NCBI GenBank assembly: GCA_015847255.1
Contig: JADLZK010001389.1
Coordinates: 186,001 to 250,000, forward strand
Length of the DNA: 64,000 bases
DNA from: Hyparrhenia diplandra
Lineage: Eukaryota > Streptophyta > Magnoliopsida > Poales > Poaceae
Direction of reading: 5' to 3'
In this document: piece by piece, positions 48,201-60,457 of the stretch
Layout: each line of letters opens with the position of its first letter
How positions within the stretch are numbered: the first letter of the stretch is position 1
Notes under the pieces: model-generated
Databases searched by the model: none
Told to the model about the DNA's origin: nothing
Seen by the model: only the letters and a program-made list of their open reading frames with translations
Translations under genes and position numbers: made by a program

Positions 48201-51200
48201 ATTTTTTTTTGGCTATTTGTATATTATACTAGTGTAAGGTCTCTTCCGACAGGAAGGACACAGAGCAAGGCCACAATAAACCAATGCTAGCTAACGCGAG
48301 ACTGAAGTCAAATTGGAAACCCAAAAATAACGAAAGAGCACCAATGCCCTTGTAGTTTCATGAGTTGATGAATGAGGTTATTATTAAAATTATTCGTATA
48401 TATATTATTATTACTACTACTTGTGTTAGTGGGCCGGCATGCAGTTGTGCAGAGGAATCACACGTTTTCCATAATCCAGCAATATTCAATCATGCACCGA
48501 CGATGAGTAAATTACAATATCTACTGATGCTGATCATCACCCTACGACCAAAACACCATTTATAAATATTTTAATTAATGGTAGGTTTTTCTTCCCCAAA
48601 AGGTAGGCAACCACCAACCAGTTTATGACACAGGGCAGGCCGGACAGGGCTAGACAAGGTCTTTTATATACAAGGAAAAGAAAATCACCAATATATACTA
48701 CAATGGTTACTGACTACACTAGGCACTGCTCATCTCTGTTCATTTGTACAAGTAGCAAGTGCATCCCCTGTAACCACCCCAGAGAGAGAGAGAGCATGTG
48801 AAATTGGCTGACGAATCAGAAGTTCAGAAGGGTCTGCCCCTCGAAAATAGACCAGCAAACGGCAAGGCTTTGGAAAGACTACGTCGCCGTTCACCCACGA
48901 ATTTGCCTCAATAAACCCTCAAGATCGTGCGGTTGCATTGCCAGAAACACACAAGCAGGAAGGTCAAGGAAGTAGACACCAGAGGCAACTCAAGTGTACT
49001 GTCACTCACTCACTCAGAGCCAAGAAAGGGACAAGGAGAAACTTGGGAAATCGTCCATCTCGTCGCTGTAAAAAGGCTACTCCGACATATGCACGCACGC
49101 AGATGCAGATGCAGGTGCAACTAGTGCCGACTGATGCATGAGATTGCTAAGTTTCACTTTTTCACTCGCGGTCGCGGAGCTATTATCTCGAGGCTACAAA
49201 CGGAGCGCGAGAACAGGGAGAGGGCACATGCGTTGATGCCCCCATCGTCAAATAATTTGATGGCTACCTCAGGAAAAGGACAGATGAGAGAGGGCGCCAA
49301 CTAACCATGGCCGCTGATGCATGCTCAAACGCTAGCTGCATGCTAATTAGCTAGCCTTCAGCAGACATCTCAAGGAACATGTTCAGACTACAGTTAAAAT
49401 GCTTCTTTTTAAAAGAAGAAAAAGGTTTTATTGTGTTTTAGCCTTTAGGATGTGTGAATAGAGAGGTTGGGCCGTTTCTTGAGACATTTTGTAAAGTTAT
49501 ATTTTCATGTGAATAAAACAAGTAAATTGTAGATGGTAGCTTTTGCTTGTACTATTAGAATCTATGAACAGGGATGTCAAAAAAATCAGGATGTAACTAG
49601 GAATGGGTCCATTCTTTTCTTTTGAGACACTACTACTGGGAAAAAGAAAAAGAAAAATAAAGAAAAGCAGAGGTGATGATATAAAATCATGAAAAACACT
49701 GTCGGAAGGTAGGTAGGGAGGAGAGGAAAGCTCCGCGGGAACAGCTATGCTATCTATGCCAGGTGCAATATTGAATTGATTGCTATCCTACAAAACGATA
49801 CAACAGGCCTGGACTCCGGCACATGCAGGCGATGCGACCCGTTGAAATAAAAAGATTTGCAGCAGGGACGGAGACAGATGAGACACAAGTTAGTCGCCGC
49901 CGCGGCGCGCGCGCCTTGGGTTGGGTTGCATACATACTTGATCCTACATTGATTATTTGTGCTAATATAATGCAGGCTACCTAGGCTATTGCATGCATTG
50001 GAAAAGGGTCTCTCCTCAGTTCTCGCCAAGTATATAATGTACTGCATGCCACTAGTGTCTACGGAGTAGTGCACAACATGTATCCAAATCTTCAGATTTT
50101 GTACCTAGTGTGAGCTCTAGTTCCTACCCAATTATGCTAGTCGCCTTGCAAGTCTCGCTGGGCTCAAGTAGAAAATGGAAGGGTAGCTGTAGACCCGTGG
50201 CAAATGTGAACCTATTGGGGCAAGTGAAGCTCATCAGCTCTGAACACTGACATCACTACTATATAAATTACCTAGTAAGGACATTAGTTGTGGATTATTG
50301 TGGGCGATCAGTCATCAGTCCACTATGCACTATACAAGGACAGACAAGAAAAACACTAGTGCAAAGGTGCGCTGCATGCTGTGGGGTTGAAGTTCTTTTA
50401 AACTTTCTAGCCAAGCTAGGTCGGGGGCGTGATTATATGTAATCATAGTAGCCTAGGAAACAGGGTGATGTCTCTCAGTTTTCCTTCCAGCTTTGACAAA
50501 AATGATGACAGAAACCAAACATTGGATGACCAAAGGCACCAAATAAACCACAATGAGAGAAACTGGCGACGGTTACTCTAATAAAGGACCAAACTACGAC
50601 CGTTCTGGTCGATTTGCTCATGCTACTGGAACTGATGGAGGGTCCACACCCATTGAACTCTTTAGCTTTCAGGTACCATATGCATGAGCCTTTTTCCAGA
50701 TCTTTCGCCATGCATTTCGCAACTATTAGCTTTTTTATACGGTTCATTCATTCAAAAACTATGGGCTCCTGCATAGCTCCATGATTGGAGCAGCAACTAA
50801 AGAGGAAAGGGAGGACGGCGACGCTGCAAGGGAACATGGTAGCAGCAGTTCCAGTAGCTCACTTAGTCACTCACGTATAGCTAGCTAGCTAGCTAGGTGA
50901 AAATGTAATGCTGCTGGGATGGGTCATGCATCACACATACTCCTTACTCGTCGGTCAACAAGTCGTCGTCATCCACATCGTCACATGAGTAGTCGAGAAT
51001 GCAATGAACAATAACAATCATCATCCCAAATACAGTTCATTTTATTAGCTACTTTGGATACACATGATGTTGCTCAAGTTTGTTAACAAGAACATGGGAT
51101 GTCACACTTGAACATATGTGGATACATTTGTCGACCTATAGCCTTTATATTTTCTTCACCTCTCCTTATTAGTCGGTTCTTCCTATTCGATCCATCTGTA

Positions 51201-51420
51201 GAGGGTGGCACCAACCTCCTATCCCTCACGCGCCTGAGCTCGCCCTATGCTCCACAAGGTGCTCGCTTAGGCGCACTTTATGTGCTAGGCGGAGAGGGGT
51301 ACCGCCTTGCGGTGCGGAGGTAGAGAGTAGGTGGTGTGCCCTAGGTCAGGGCAACACTACTTGCTTGAGGGAAGGATGACAGGTGGTGGTGGAGGCGGCG
51401 AGTGCACTAGGAGTTTAGCC
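45201..51420. other. Long gene-poor region
   Basis: A TATA-like CTATAAATC lies at 45219-45227 followed by no recognisable ORF; a non-coding transcript is possible but unsupported. There is a GA-repeat at 47514-47524, a T-run at 47538-47551, a GA-repeat at 48780-48794 and a (TAGC)n run at 50878-50896. A tRNA A-box-like GTAGCTTAGTTGG is at 47838-47850. I see no protein-coding gene. Confidence 0.4.
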
Positions 51421-51424
51421 TAGG

Positions 51425-52033
51425 CATTCGGTAAATACCGAACCGACCGGTTCGGTTCTTCGGTACCTATGCAAATTCGGTTCATCATAAAGATCGGATC
51501 TAAAAAAACTCAGTATCGAGGGAATTCGGTTTTGGTAAATTCGGTTCGGTTCCGGTATTTACCAAACAGTACCGAACTGATCGTAAAGAACATATAATAG
51601 CATGTTCAAAAACTAATTTTGACATGATTCCATAGATAATAATAGTGCAAAATGCAAATACATACACATAACTATAAGTGTGAGTGCCAAAATTACATAA
51701 TATAATAGTCTATATTAGTACAATCAATATAATAACACATAAACTTATCACATTTCAGGTAACTTTGGTAAGTTCAGCAAATTCGGTTCGGTTTCGGTAT
51801 TTAACCTCAGCACTTCGGTTCCTGAAAATATAATAGTCTATATTAGTACAATCAATATAATAACACATAAACTTATCACATTTTGGGGTAACTTTGGTAA
51901 GTTCAGCAAATTCGTTTCGTATTTAACCTCAGCACCGGTTCAAAGCTTCGGAACCGAATATTTTTTTTCGGTAAATTTTAGTTTGGTTCTTGGTAATTTT
52001 GTTCAGTTCTCGTTTCCCGATATTTTGTGCCCA
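51425..52033. repeat. CGGTTCGGT-rich element with internal 128-bp tandem duplication
   Basis: Forward and inverted CGGTTCGGT/ACCGAACCG motifs crowd both sides (51430-51580 and 51785-52020). Inside, TATAATAGTCTATATTAG begins at 51701 and again at 51829, each copy continuing to ACTTATCACATTT and TTTAACCTCAGCAC. The start GGCATTCGGTAAATACCG and the end TTTGTGCCC suggest weak inverted termini. It may be a hAT-type MITE. I found no clear target duplication. Confidence 0.55.
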
Positions 52034-52387
52034 GGGTGACTAGGAGTAGGCTAGTGGCAGGCGTGGCCAGAAGACAGGCATACACGCTATGGGTGCAATT
52101 GGAGGTAGCAGGCAAAGGCTGGTAGGAGGGCAAGCGGAGGTGTTGGGCACAATGTTGCATTGGGTGTGTTGGTTCGTTTCTTAGCTAACAAAACTAAACA
52201 AAGCCCAAGCCTGCCCCTAGCAAGCAAAAATGGAGCACTGGCTGGCAAAATGGAGCACTGCTTAGTTTGGCAAGGTGGTGACTTGGTTATGACGATCGTT
52301 GTAGTAGATGCATGGACCGGAGATTTTTTTAGACCTTTCCACACACCTTCAAGTCTACACTCGTTTTCTTTTATTTAAAATAATATA

Positions 52388-53758
52388 TCCTACTACTAAA
52401 AGAAGGCAAACACAGACTCTACCGGCGGGCGGCGTGCGTCACCCCGCTTCGCGCTCTGCCGCGCGCTTCCCCACATGTGGCTAGGACAACCCCTGCAGTT
52501 TGCATGCTAATAATAGAAAACTAATATTTTTATCCCACTAGATTTGCATGGCGCATGCGAAAAAAAAAAGATACGTGTGCATGATGAAGAACTCCGACCC
52601 TATTTTAGATGGAAAAAAAAAAAACTTTCAAATGTATATGATCGAAATCTAAAAGAAAGGATTGAAAAATTCTATAGTAGGAATAAAAATTCTCCGGGTA
52701 TGAAAGATGTACTCCCTTGGTTACACAAAACATGCAATTCTCACATCCGAAGGAGTCAATCATGGCAAACTTCGACTAAAATTATTTTAAAAAGTACAAA
52801 CATTTATGAGACAAAATAAGCACATTTAGATTAGTTTTAAAATATATTTTCATAATAAATTTGTTCGAGTCATAATAAAGATGACATCGTTTGACTAGTA
52901 CGCTTTTCTATAATTACGTTTTTTTTTGGAGCGAGTCCGTACAAAACACATTAGATAGAAAAAAAAATATAAGGAAGAAGATCTAATCAAATATTTAGTA
53001 CACGATAGATTAGAATGGATAGACACAAAGTGAACGCGAGGGAATATGATTAGACCATCGAAAAAAAAATAGAAGGAAAAAAAACTAAACAAATCTCTAT
53101 GGATTCGATTTGGTTCTATTAAAAATTCAATGCCGCTAACAAGAAAATTGAAAAGCTTTGGGGCATACGTTTCACCTCAAGCGGTGGAGCTTGATGCCGA
53201 GCAAGAATGAGAGAGCGTTGTATTAGCAATCGTGAGCTTTGATGAATGTAGCTTGCTTTGCATCCACGATCATTGATTCACTACCTCCCTAGAATTTGTA
53301 TCCATACTATGCACACATTCTAAAATCAAAAAGTATTATTTATTAATTATAGTTGAACAAATAAAATTTTATTCAGGTTTCTTGCTTCAAGAAAGAATTA
53401 TAGTTCACATGCAATTAGTTCGATATGTATAAAATTTTTATGGTATATGCACCGTCTATTTTAAGATAAAATTATGGGGATCAAGCAAACTCGTGTTAGG
53501 AAGAAAGTATTTGTCTTATACAAAGTATAATGATCTAAACCGTTGAGAAAAACAAAGGTAGCTTAAAAAATTGTAAGCATAGGAAATACAAAATCTAAGG
53601 CCTACAACTGTGGTATATTGTTCTCTTCTTTTCTCACACAACTATTATGAGTACAAGTCGGTAATCAAGAATCTTATTGAAAGCATGTAATCTTATTGAG
53701 CGGAAGTGTCAAGTGAGCAATATAACACCCATAGCAACGCTTATGGGCATGATCCTAG
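52388..53758 (+). mobile_element. Non-autonomous Helitron 2, about 1.37 kb
   Basis: It starts TCCTACTACTAAAAG after A (52387) and ends GATCCTAG before T (53759). A perfect 6-bp hairpin, CCCATA...TATGGG (53728-53733 and 53742-53747), with loop GCAACGCT lies 7 bp before CTAG. The first 470 bp resemble Helitron 1 (single 5' end here), including the embedded Stowaway-like start at 52709; the 3' parts then diverge. No protein is encoded. Confidence 0.85.
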
Positions 53759-54523
53759 TGTATATGTATAGGACAACTATGATGTGTTTGGTTTGAGAAA
53801 TAAGGTAGACCATCTTCTTCTCACTCATTAATCTTTTATTTAGTTTGTGAAATAGAATGAGTTAAACCATGATCACCTCATTCCTCCTCCCAAGCTAATA
53901 ATTGTTAGTATATGCATGAGGATTCGTGCGTCCAAACCCTAAACATACTATTCGTAATCGGATCTGAATCTAATTACAAGTGTATATGCATGTATTATCC
54001 CTACTACTTCAAATGTTTTATCACAAAAAATTATTGTGTGTGAACGTACACAACATGTCTTGGCGCGAGATTCTACCAAATACATAAGATCGAATAAGTG
54101 TCATTTTAACAGTGCTGAGCACACCATCCAAAGATGTTTGGGGGTTCATTGCTGCGGGGCTCCCTTGCTGACAATATCTACAATCATCAGAGGAGCTTCA
54201 CAACCCCGAGCTGACTCTTCAGTAGGAGCCTACACAACAAAAACAGTGAGGCGCCAGATTAGAGACGAAATTCATACTCAAATACCATTTCAAAATGTTC
54301 TTTTTTACAACAGGGAGACACTTCAGAACGTTTGCTAAAAAATCTAACTCTTGACACTGACTGTATGCACATACTGAGTTGAGGGCCAAGTGTTTTGGGA
54401 CAGATTTAAGCATGGTAGCAACGGCTTGGCCTGAAATGCAGCCCTAGGATACAGAATAACATCAGCATAAAATGCTTCCTTTATGAAAGTGAATCAACTT
54501 ACCCCAAGTGAAGCAGCATAGGA

Positions 54524-57198
54524 TTAGCTTTCATCATCATCAGTTTGAGCAGCATATTTCCATGATTTCTCCACTGGCAGCGGGAGTTTACCTTTGAAAA
54601 GCATTAACTATTTAGACTAACAAGTAACAGACAATTAGAACAGCAGAGCAAAGAGAGCAAAATGAAAATAAATCAAATTCTAGAATAAAAATATCATGGT
54701 GGTCTCAGTGCACTCAGTGCAGAACCAAATGTCCTGACTCCTGGTATCCAAACTGAAAGAAAAGGAAGGTTTTGTTTATCCCGCTTAAATAATCAGGATA
54801 AGCTTAGAAATCTGCACTCTAAAAGCCAAAAAAGAATATAGTTTTTTCTCCAAATCAAAACCATGTATATATGGTTGCCAGACAATCAGATACAAGACTT
54901 GATATTTGTTAGATACAGTCAAACGAGTGCCAACTGTTGAGTGCTGACAAACAAAACCGTTGTCGAACTATGCCCAATGCCAGGCCTTACATGCAGCATG
55001 AACTAACTACCCAACTTAATTCCTCTTGCAACATGAACTAACCACCAAGACAATGAAACCTGGTTTCAACGCACGTACATACTACTGAAATTGTGACCTG
55101 CTTTACCAAAACATTTCTGGCCCTGGACACTATGGAGACTAAGGAGACCAAAAACTCTGATCACCCGTATATTTGTGAAATTTTGACCATGCAAACAACA
55201 AAATTCCAAAGTAACAAAAGAAATTTGAAGTCCACATCTTGCCTTGTGACCAGTAACATGGCAAACCAAATACGAAGATGAATGTTTGCTAGCAGTTTAA
55301 TGCAGCATGGCCAGATTTTTACTGAATCAACAAGTGCTGGAAACAATAGTATGTGCCTAATGCTTTCAATTCCTGAAATGATTCTGTTGTAATAGCACAT
55401 CTAAGGAATTACTTTAATGCATAATTGGATGCAAAAGTTTTGGTTTACAGAAGTTTGTGAGAAACTGAGGGTATACATAAATTAATTCTGTAGGGAAAAC
55501 ACAGCCAACTACAAAAAAAAACCATGGTATCATGTATACAGATAGCAAAGAAGTTTTCAACTTAACAAGTAGGAGAGGGAATAATTGTAAGATAACAACA
55601 TAAGAAAGGGAATAACATGCAAATAGAAATGTGAACATGGTAAGTTATGGTAGCTGTTGTTTCAGCCTTGCTATATCTCAGAAACTACCATAGACAATAC
55701 AAAAATAGTGGCTTTTTTGATCTCTCAGAACTAAATGTCATTAGCAAAGACCTTAAGTGAATGCCATATATTCTGAGTGAAATGGATACCTAACCAACAT
55801 CCATGTAAATTTCATGAGGATTGATATGACAAGCGGCATGGTTATAAAGAAAATGCAATTCTATCATCTGATTTTATGACTTTGCAATCTTGTTGATCGG
55901 ATTGATTTTTACAATTCTATCGAGTACAATCTATAGAGGGCGGCCCTAGTGCAAGCATTGAGTACAATCTATGATTTTGCGATTCTGTTAGTTATGATCC
56001 TAAGGTTTGCAATCCTACCATTTGAGTTCGATGCCATTTAGGATCGCTATTATTTTTACAAACTTATATGCCAACTACGTTCATGAAAATTCATCAAAGC
56101 AATCAAATGTATACACTGACCCTATGAACATCATTTACAAAATATATATCAAAATTCTAAGAACCAGTTTGGAGCACATAACCCTCCAACATCTATAGTT
56201 ACAAGATCTAGATTGCCCAAAGGCATATTGCTTTGCAGTTTAGGCATTGTTTGGACTAACATTAAGTTTTCAAAGACACAGGTTTCACCATCAGACATCA
56301 GTTGAAGTTAAGACAGAACATAATCCATCATATCAACTTAAAACGTTTCAACTTCATCAGTACAAACACTGTACCCTAGACTTATTACATTGCATATCAA
56401 AATGGAAAAACTCATAGCATGGAACAAAAAAATGCTGGGAACAAAACTTGTATTGACAGGCCCCATTTCTGAAAACACCGATAACCATCCATACAAAACT
56501 AGAACGAACCAATTATACATCCAACGTGGACCTGAAGCTAGTATGTTTCTAACTTACACATCAATCCAATATAAACAATGCATTTAGCTAGCCATGTATT
56601 AAAGATAAAAGCGCAAATCATTCAGGCACAACCTGTCAACCTCCAAACACAAGAGTACCGAACTTCCTATGATTCAGTGGCAAATCAAAACCATGCCACC
56701 CTAACACATCATCATTTCGCAACCGCAATGAAATGCTTGCTAAATTCACCTCACCTCCCACAAAGTAAGCCGCGGATGGCCACCCCGCACAGTAGTGAAG
56801 CTCAACGCCTCCTCCTCGGTCATCGCCGCGTCGCCCCTCGCGGTGTACAAAGCCGCGCCGAGGAGGTTCGCCACCCCAAGCGGCTGCGGCAACGGCGGGA
56901 CCCAGTAAGACCCCCTGGCACGAAGGGGAGCCATTCAGGCGCGGCCCGGCGCACGAGCACACCATGAATGGCTTCCTGCAGGCGGCGCGACCCCATCTGC
57001 GCCTTAACCGTGGCGGAGTCGCCCGCGCCTCCCTCTCCCTCCCTCTCCGGACGAAGAGGTAGGGGACTCCTCGAGAGGTCGATCTCGACGAAATCCACCT
57101 TATCCGACAGCGCACGGGAGGGGCAGAGGCAGAAGCGGAGGGCGGAGGGCGCCGCCGGGGCGGGCCAGCAGGGCTCGCGCCGCGAGAAGACGAGCCAT
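54524..57198 (-). CDS. Small conserved plant protein, possibly organelle-targeted (about 170 aa)
   Basis: Two exons: 56755-57198 and 54524-54591, joined with matching phase to read AAYFVGGKLPLPVEKSWKYA and ending QTDDDES. I choose the ATG at 57196-57198 because MARLLAARALLARPGG is a typical Arg/Ala/Leu-rich presequence, then KVDFVEIDLSRS follows. The core reads SRRLQEAIHGVLVRRAAPEW, LPFVPGG, SYWVPPLPQP, MTEEEALSFTTVRGWPSAAY. I recall similar uncharacterised plant proteins with RRxAPxWLPFxPGxSYWVPP and GWPSxxYF, with no known function. Single-base losses in C-runs at 56911-56915 (five, six expected) and 56783-56786 (four, five expected) break the raw frame; a third shift lies near 57105-57125. 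It is head-to-head with the next gene. The intron is unusually long (2.2 kb). Confidence 0.7.
54592..56754 (-). other. Long intron of the preceding gene
   Basis: The donor GTGAGG (56749-56754) and acceptor AAAG (54592-54595 on the minus strand) fit. The interior is AT-rich and has no recognised element or ORF. Confidence 0.55.
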
Positions 57199-57600
57199 GG
57201 ATGCCGGAGCGGGGCGGTGAGGAAAACACTCGATGGCTTGAGCGTGGTGGCAGGGGGCGGGGAAGGCCGGCGCAGGCGAGGTGAGAACTATGCTGCCGTG
57301 GCACGCCGCCGGAGTTTAGGGAGGGAGCGCCGGCGAGGACCTTCGAGCATAGCGGTGGCGGCCGGTCGGGAAGGGGAACGCCGACCCGGCTAACGGCGTC
57401 TGCGCTGCGGCGGACGGAGTGAACGAGAGGGTGAAGGGTCGCGCTGTTGGGCTGATATGGGCCTGGTTACAGAGGCCTGTGTTTCCAAAGTTTTCCCTGC
57501 TCACGTTGGACTTGGACAGGAATCGGGCGGGGCGGACGATCGTGAAGTAGACTTTTCGATCGGGGGCTCACAACGTCGACTCGTTCCCTCCCGTGTCTCT
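57199..57600. promoter_or_regulatory. Shared bidirectional promoter region
   Basis: About 0.4 kb separates the minus-strand start at 57198 from the plus-strand leader that probably begins near 57550-57600. It is GC-rich, contains no TATA box, and has several CG-rich and GGGCTGATATGGGCC-type (TGGGCC, site II-like) motifs around 57449-57463. TGGGCC motifs are typical of divergent housekeeping promoters in plants. Confidence 0.5.
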
Positions 57601-58005
57601 CTCTCGCGTGCGGCATCCAGGCAGGGCAGCCACCGGCGGTGCCCAGGCCATCGTCAGCCCCTTCGGCAGGCCATCGTCGCGTCCTTCGTCGGAGACTACC
57701 ACCCGCACCCACCAGGTATGCGGATCCTTACTCTTCCATTCCTGCTATGCGAAACCGAGAACCCGAACCCTAACTTGCTATTCGGCGAATTGTATTCGGA
57801 TCTGATCAAATTACAAGCCTATGCATGTACACTAGCTTCGATTTTTTTGTTGGGTTGTACAACCATGCCCCTACTGGGCCGCCCCTGATCCAGGCCACTA
57901 GCTTTTTTTTTTGTTCCTTTTAAGATAAGAATTTTATCTAATCTGTGCTTACGCCTGATGCTGATGATAATACTGCTGCTGTTGTTGCTGGTGATGATAA
58001 TCCAG

Positions 58006-60457
58006 ATGGCCGCGCCGGACGGTCCTGCTGCTTCTCCGATGGTGTACCCTGTCTACCTCACCGGAGCATTCCCCCAGCAAGCCGGGGATGATCAGGCTCA
58101 AGGTCCGGGGATATATGCCATACAACAGAACCAGTTAGCAGCTGCGATGGGAATGGGGTGCTATGCTCCAACCACACTCGTTCCCCTGACTTATAAGATC
58201 CCAACGTAAGTTGTCACCTTTTGGTACTGAACAATCAACATCTGCCTATTTTGTACCATCATTGAATTGGTGAGATCTGCTCACATGCCATTGCAGTAGT
58301 CATCATAAGTCACTTATGCGAGTGATATATGCAGTCAGTCTCATAGAATTGTGCTGTCGAAAATCTTGGGCACATTTGGGTGGTTGTATGGAACTAGTGT
58401 GATAAGGGGTTCATAGTAGATATGTTGAAATCCAGGTGCTTTTTTCCATCGGGCCTTGGTAGAAATTTTTCTGAGTAAAAGCATGCTCAGCAGCGGCAGT
58501 ATAATCTTAATTTAAGGATCTTTATTTGAATTATACTTTATACATACTTTTTAGGATCTGTTACGGTCTCCAAAGAGCTATGCTTTTATGGGTATTTATT
58601 GGTGAAGCTTTAAAAGTTATTAATCATTTTGTAAGTTTGTTTCCACTTCTTTTTCAAATCATACATCTGTCATGAGCTAGCGGCTCGGTATCTAAAAAAG
58701 GTGAATCAACTTTCACTATTGAAGTGTTTCCATGAATAATCATACATGCACCTGGCCACCTGATCTACTCATGAAGGAATGTTCGTTACTGATTAACTCA
58801 GCCACTCGATATTTAGAAGGAAAAAACTCACTGTTGCAGTAGGTTCTCAAAATCAAGCTGAATAATTTCAGCTATCTCTTATTTGTATAGGGATGTTGTA
58901 ACTTGTAGAACAGGAGCAAAGCAGAACAGAACATATAACGATGTTTACCTCAGTCCTGAAATAATAATACAATTGCCATCATTATGACATCAGGGACTGA
59001 CATCAGGGACTTGCTATAACTGACTAGTTAGTAATGACTAATTTGATTGAGAATACGACAACACAAACACCTTTTAACTTTTTACTTGAATGTTGCCCAA
59101 GTGCTGTTTTTTTGATGCTGCCATGCTGGAAGATAGAATGGAACTACAGCTAACATGTGAAACTTGGTTACAGATTTTGAGCAGTTTAAAAAAGAAACAA
59201 CTTCTGCTGCAAGAATGATGAAGCCAATGTAGTTTGCTACTATGGGCTATGGCATTCCATTTTATTTCTGGTTTAGTCATTGGGGAGTGGGGATACTTGG
59301 GACCAGTGCAAAGCATTATGAAGTTTTGAACTGTCCAACTGCTTGCTTATATCCACCCTTTTGTGCTTGAAGGAAAGCGCCGGTGGCCCCGCTGGTGAAG
59401 AGAATGTACAGGATGCTAGGCAGCAAAATGGACCTCAAAGACAAGTTGTTGTGAGGAGGTTTCACTTTGCTTTTCAGCTTGACTTGGCCCTGATCATCAA
59501 ACTAGCTGCAGTGGTGTTTCTCTTTAGCCAGGAAGGCTCTCAAAACAAAGGCTGTTTCTTCTCATACTGTTTGCCTCATTGATTTACTTGTGAGTACTTT
59601 GCTCAAATTGTCTCCAAAATACTTGATGTCATTTCACAGTTTACTCTCCATTACTTGTATAACCTATATATGGTGCTGCTAGATAACCTCATGGGATCTG
59701 TATCATACAGATATCAAACCGGAGCTATTACACCTTTTGTAAGATGGCTTCAGCGGGCGGGAGGGGCAGCTGCTCGTCCACCACAGGCTCCTGCTCGGGT
59801 CGAGAACCGTGCCCCTCTGCCTGCCCAGAATGATGGCAATGAGCAGCCCAATGGTAGCTTCCCTATACTTCTCTCTGTATTATTTGTGCTCTATGCATGA
59901 TTATTCATCATATTGAAACACCAATTTCACTTTTTAGTATATTAATAATCTCACCATAATGTTATAACCTTCCTTTTCACTACCATCTGTTTTTCAATGG
60001 GAGGTTCATATAAAACAGCAGTAGCCCTTGCATGAAATAAAATTGTAAATGGCCAGTGGCGATAATTAGCACCAACAGACGAGACATGTTATAGCTGTCT
60101 AATGTCTCATGTTGATTCCTGTTTTGATGGAATGGTGTTTCATGCTTTTAACAGCCAGGTTGTTTTCTGCTTTTGATTTGACTACAAGTACCAATAATGA
60201 TACATATGTCTCTTTTCTAAGGGAGTGTTAATGCGACTAATCACTTCTGCTGTTGTGGAAAATCGCAGGGCCTGCAAACCCCTGACCAAGCTGCTGAGAA
60301 CCATGAACAAGATGCTGCAGCTGGTAACGAGAATCCACAAGAGGCAGAGGTAGAAGGAAATCAGCGCAATTGGCTTGGTGGTGTCTTGAAAGAGGTCCAG
60401 CTGGTTGTTGTAGGGTTTGTTGCATCGCTTCTTCCTGGTTTTCAGCACAATGACTAG
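58006..60457 (+). CDS. Multi-pass membrane protein, uncharacterised plant family (about 247 aa)
   Basis: A leader intron (57716-58005) ends immediately before the ATG at 58006, which fixes the start MAAPDGPAASPMVYPVY. Coding exons: 58006-58205, 59378-59589, 59711-59853, 60269-60457. The first exon is Pro/Gln/Ala-rich; the second has QRQVVVRRFHFAFQLDLALI, KLAAVVFLF and, after correcting one A, RLFLLILFASLIYL. The third continues YQTGAITPFVRWLQRAGG with a low-complexity tail. The last is acidic, then NWLGGVLKEVQLVVVGFVA ending GFQHND. The layout (two central membrane spans, hydrophobic C-terminus) recalls plant proteins loosely related to HERPUD-type ER proteins, but no ubiquitin-like domain is present. 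Function is unknown. Two homopolymer indels are suspected: 59542-59545 (A4, five expected) and 60279-60282 (C4, three expected). The upstream in-frame Met codons before 58006 are intronic. Confidence 0.75.

Noticed and set aside
57958..58005. Upstream start giving a Leu/Ile-rich signal-like head (MLMIILLLLLL)
   Set aside because: These codons lie within the leader intron, whose acceptor AG is immediately before the ATG at 58006.
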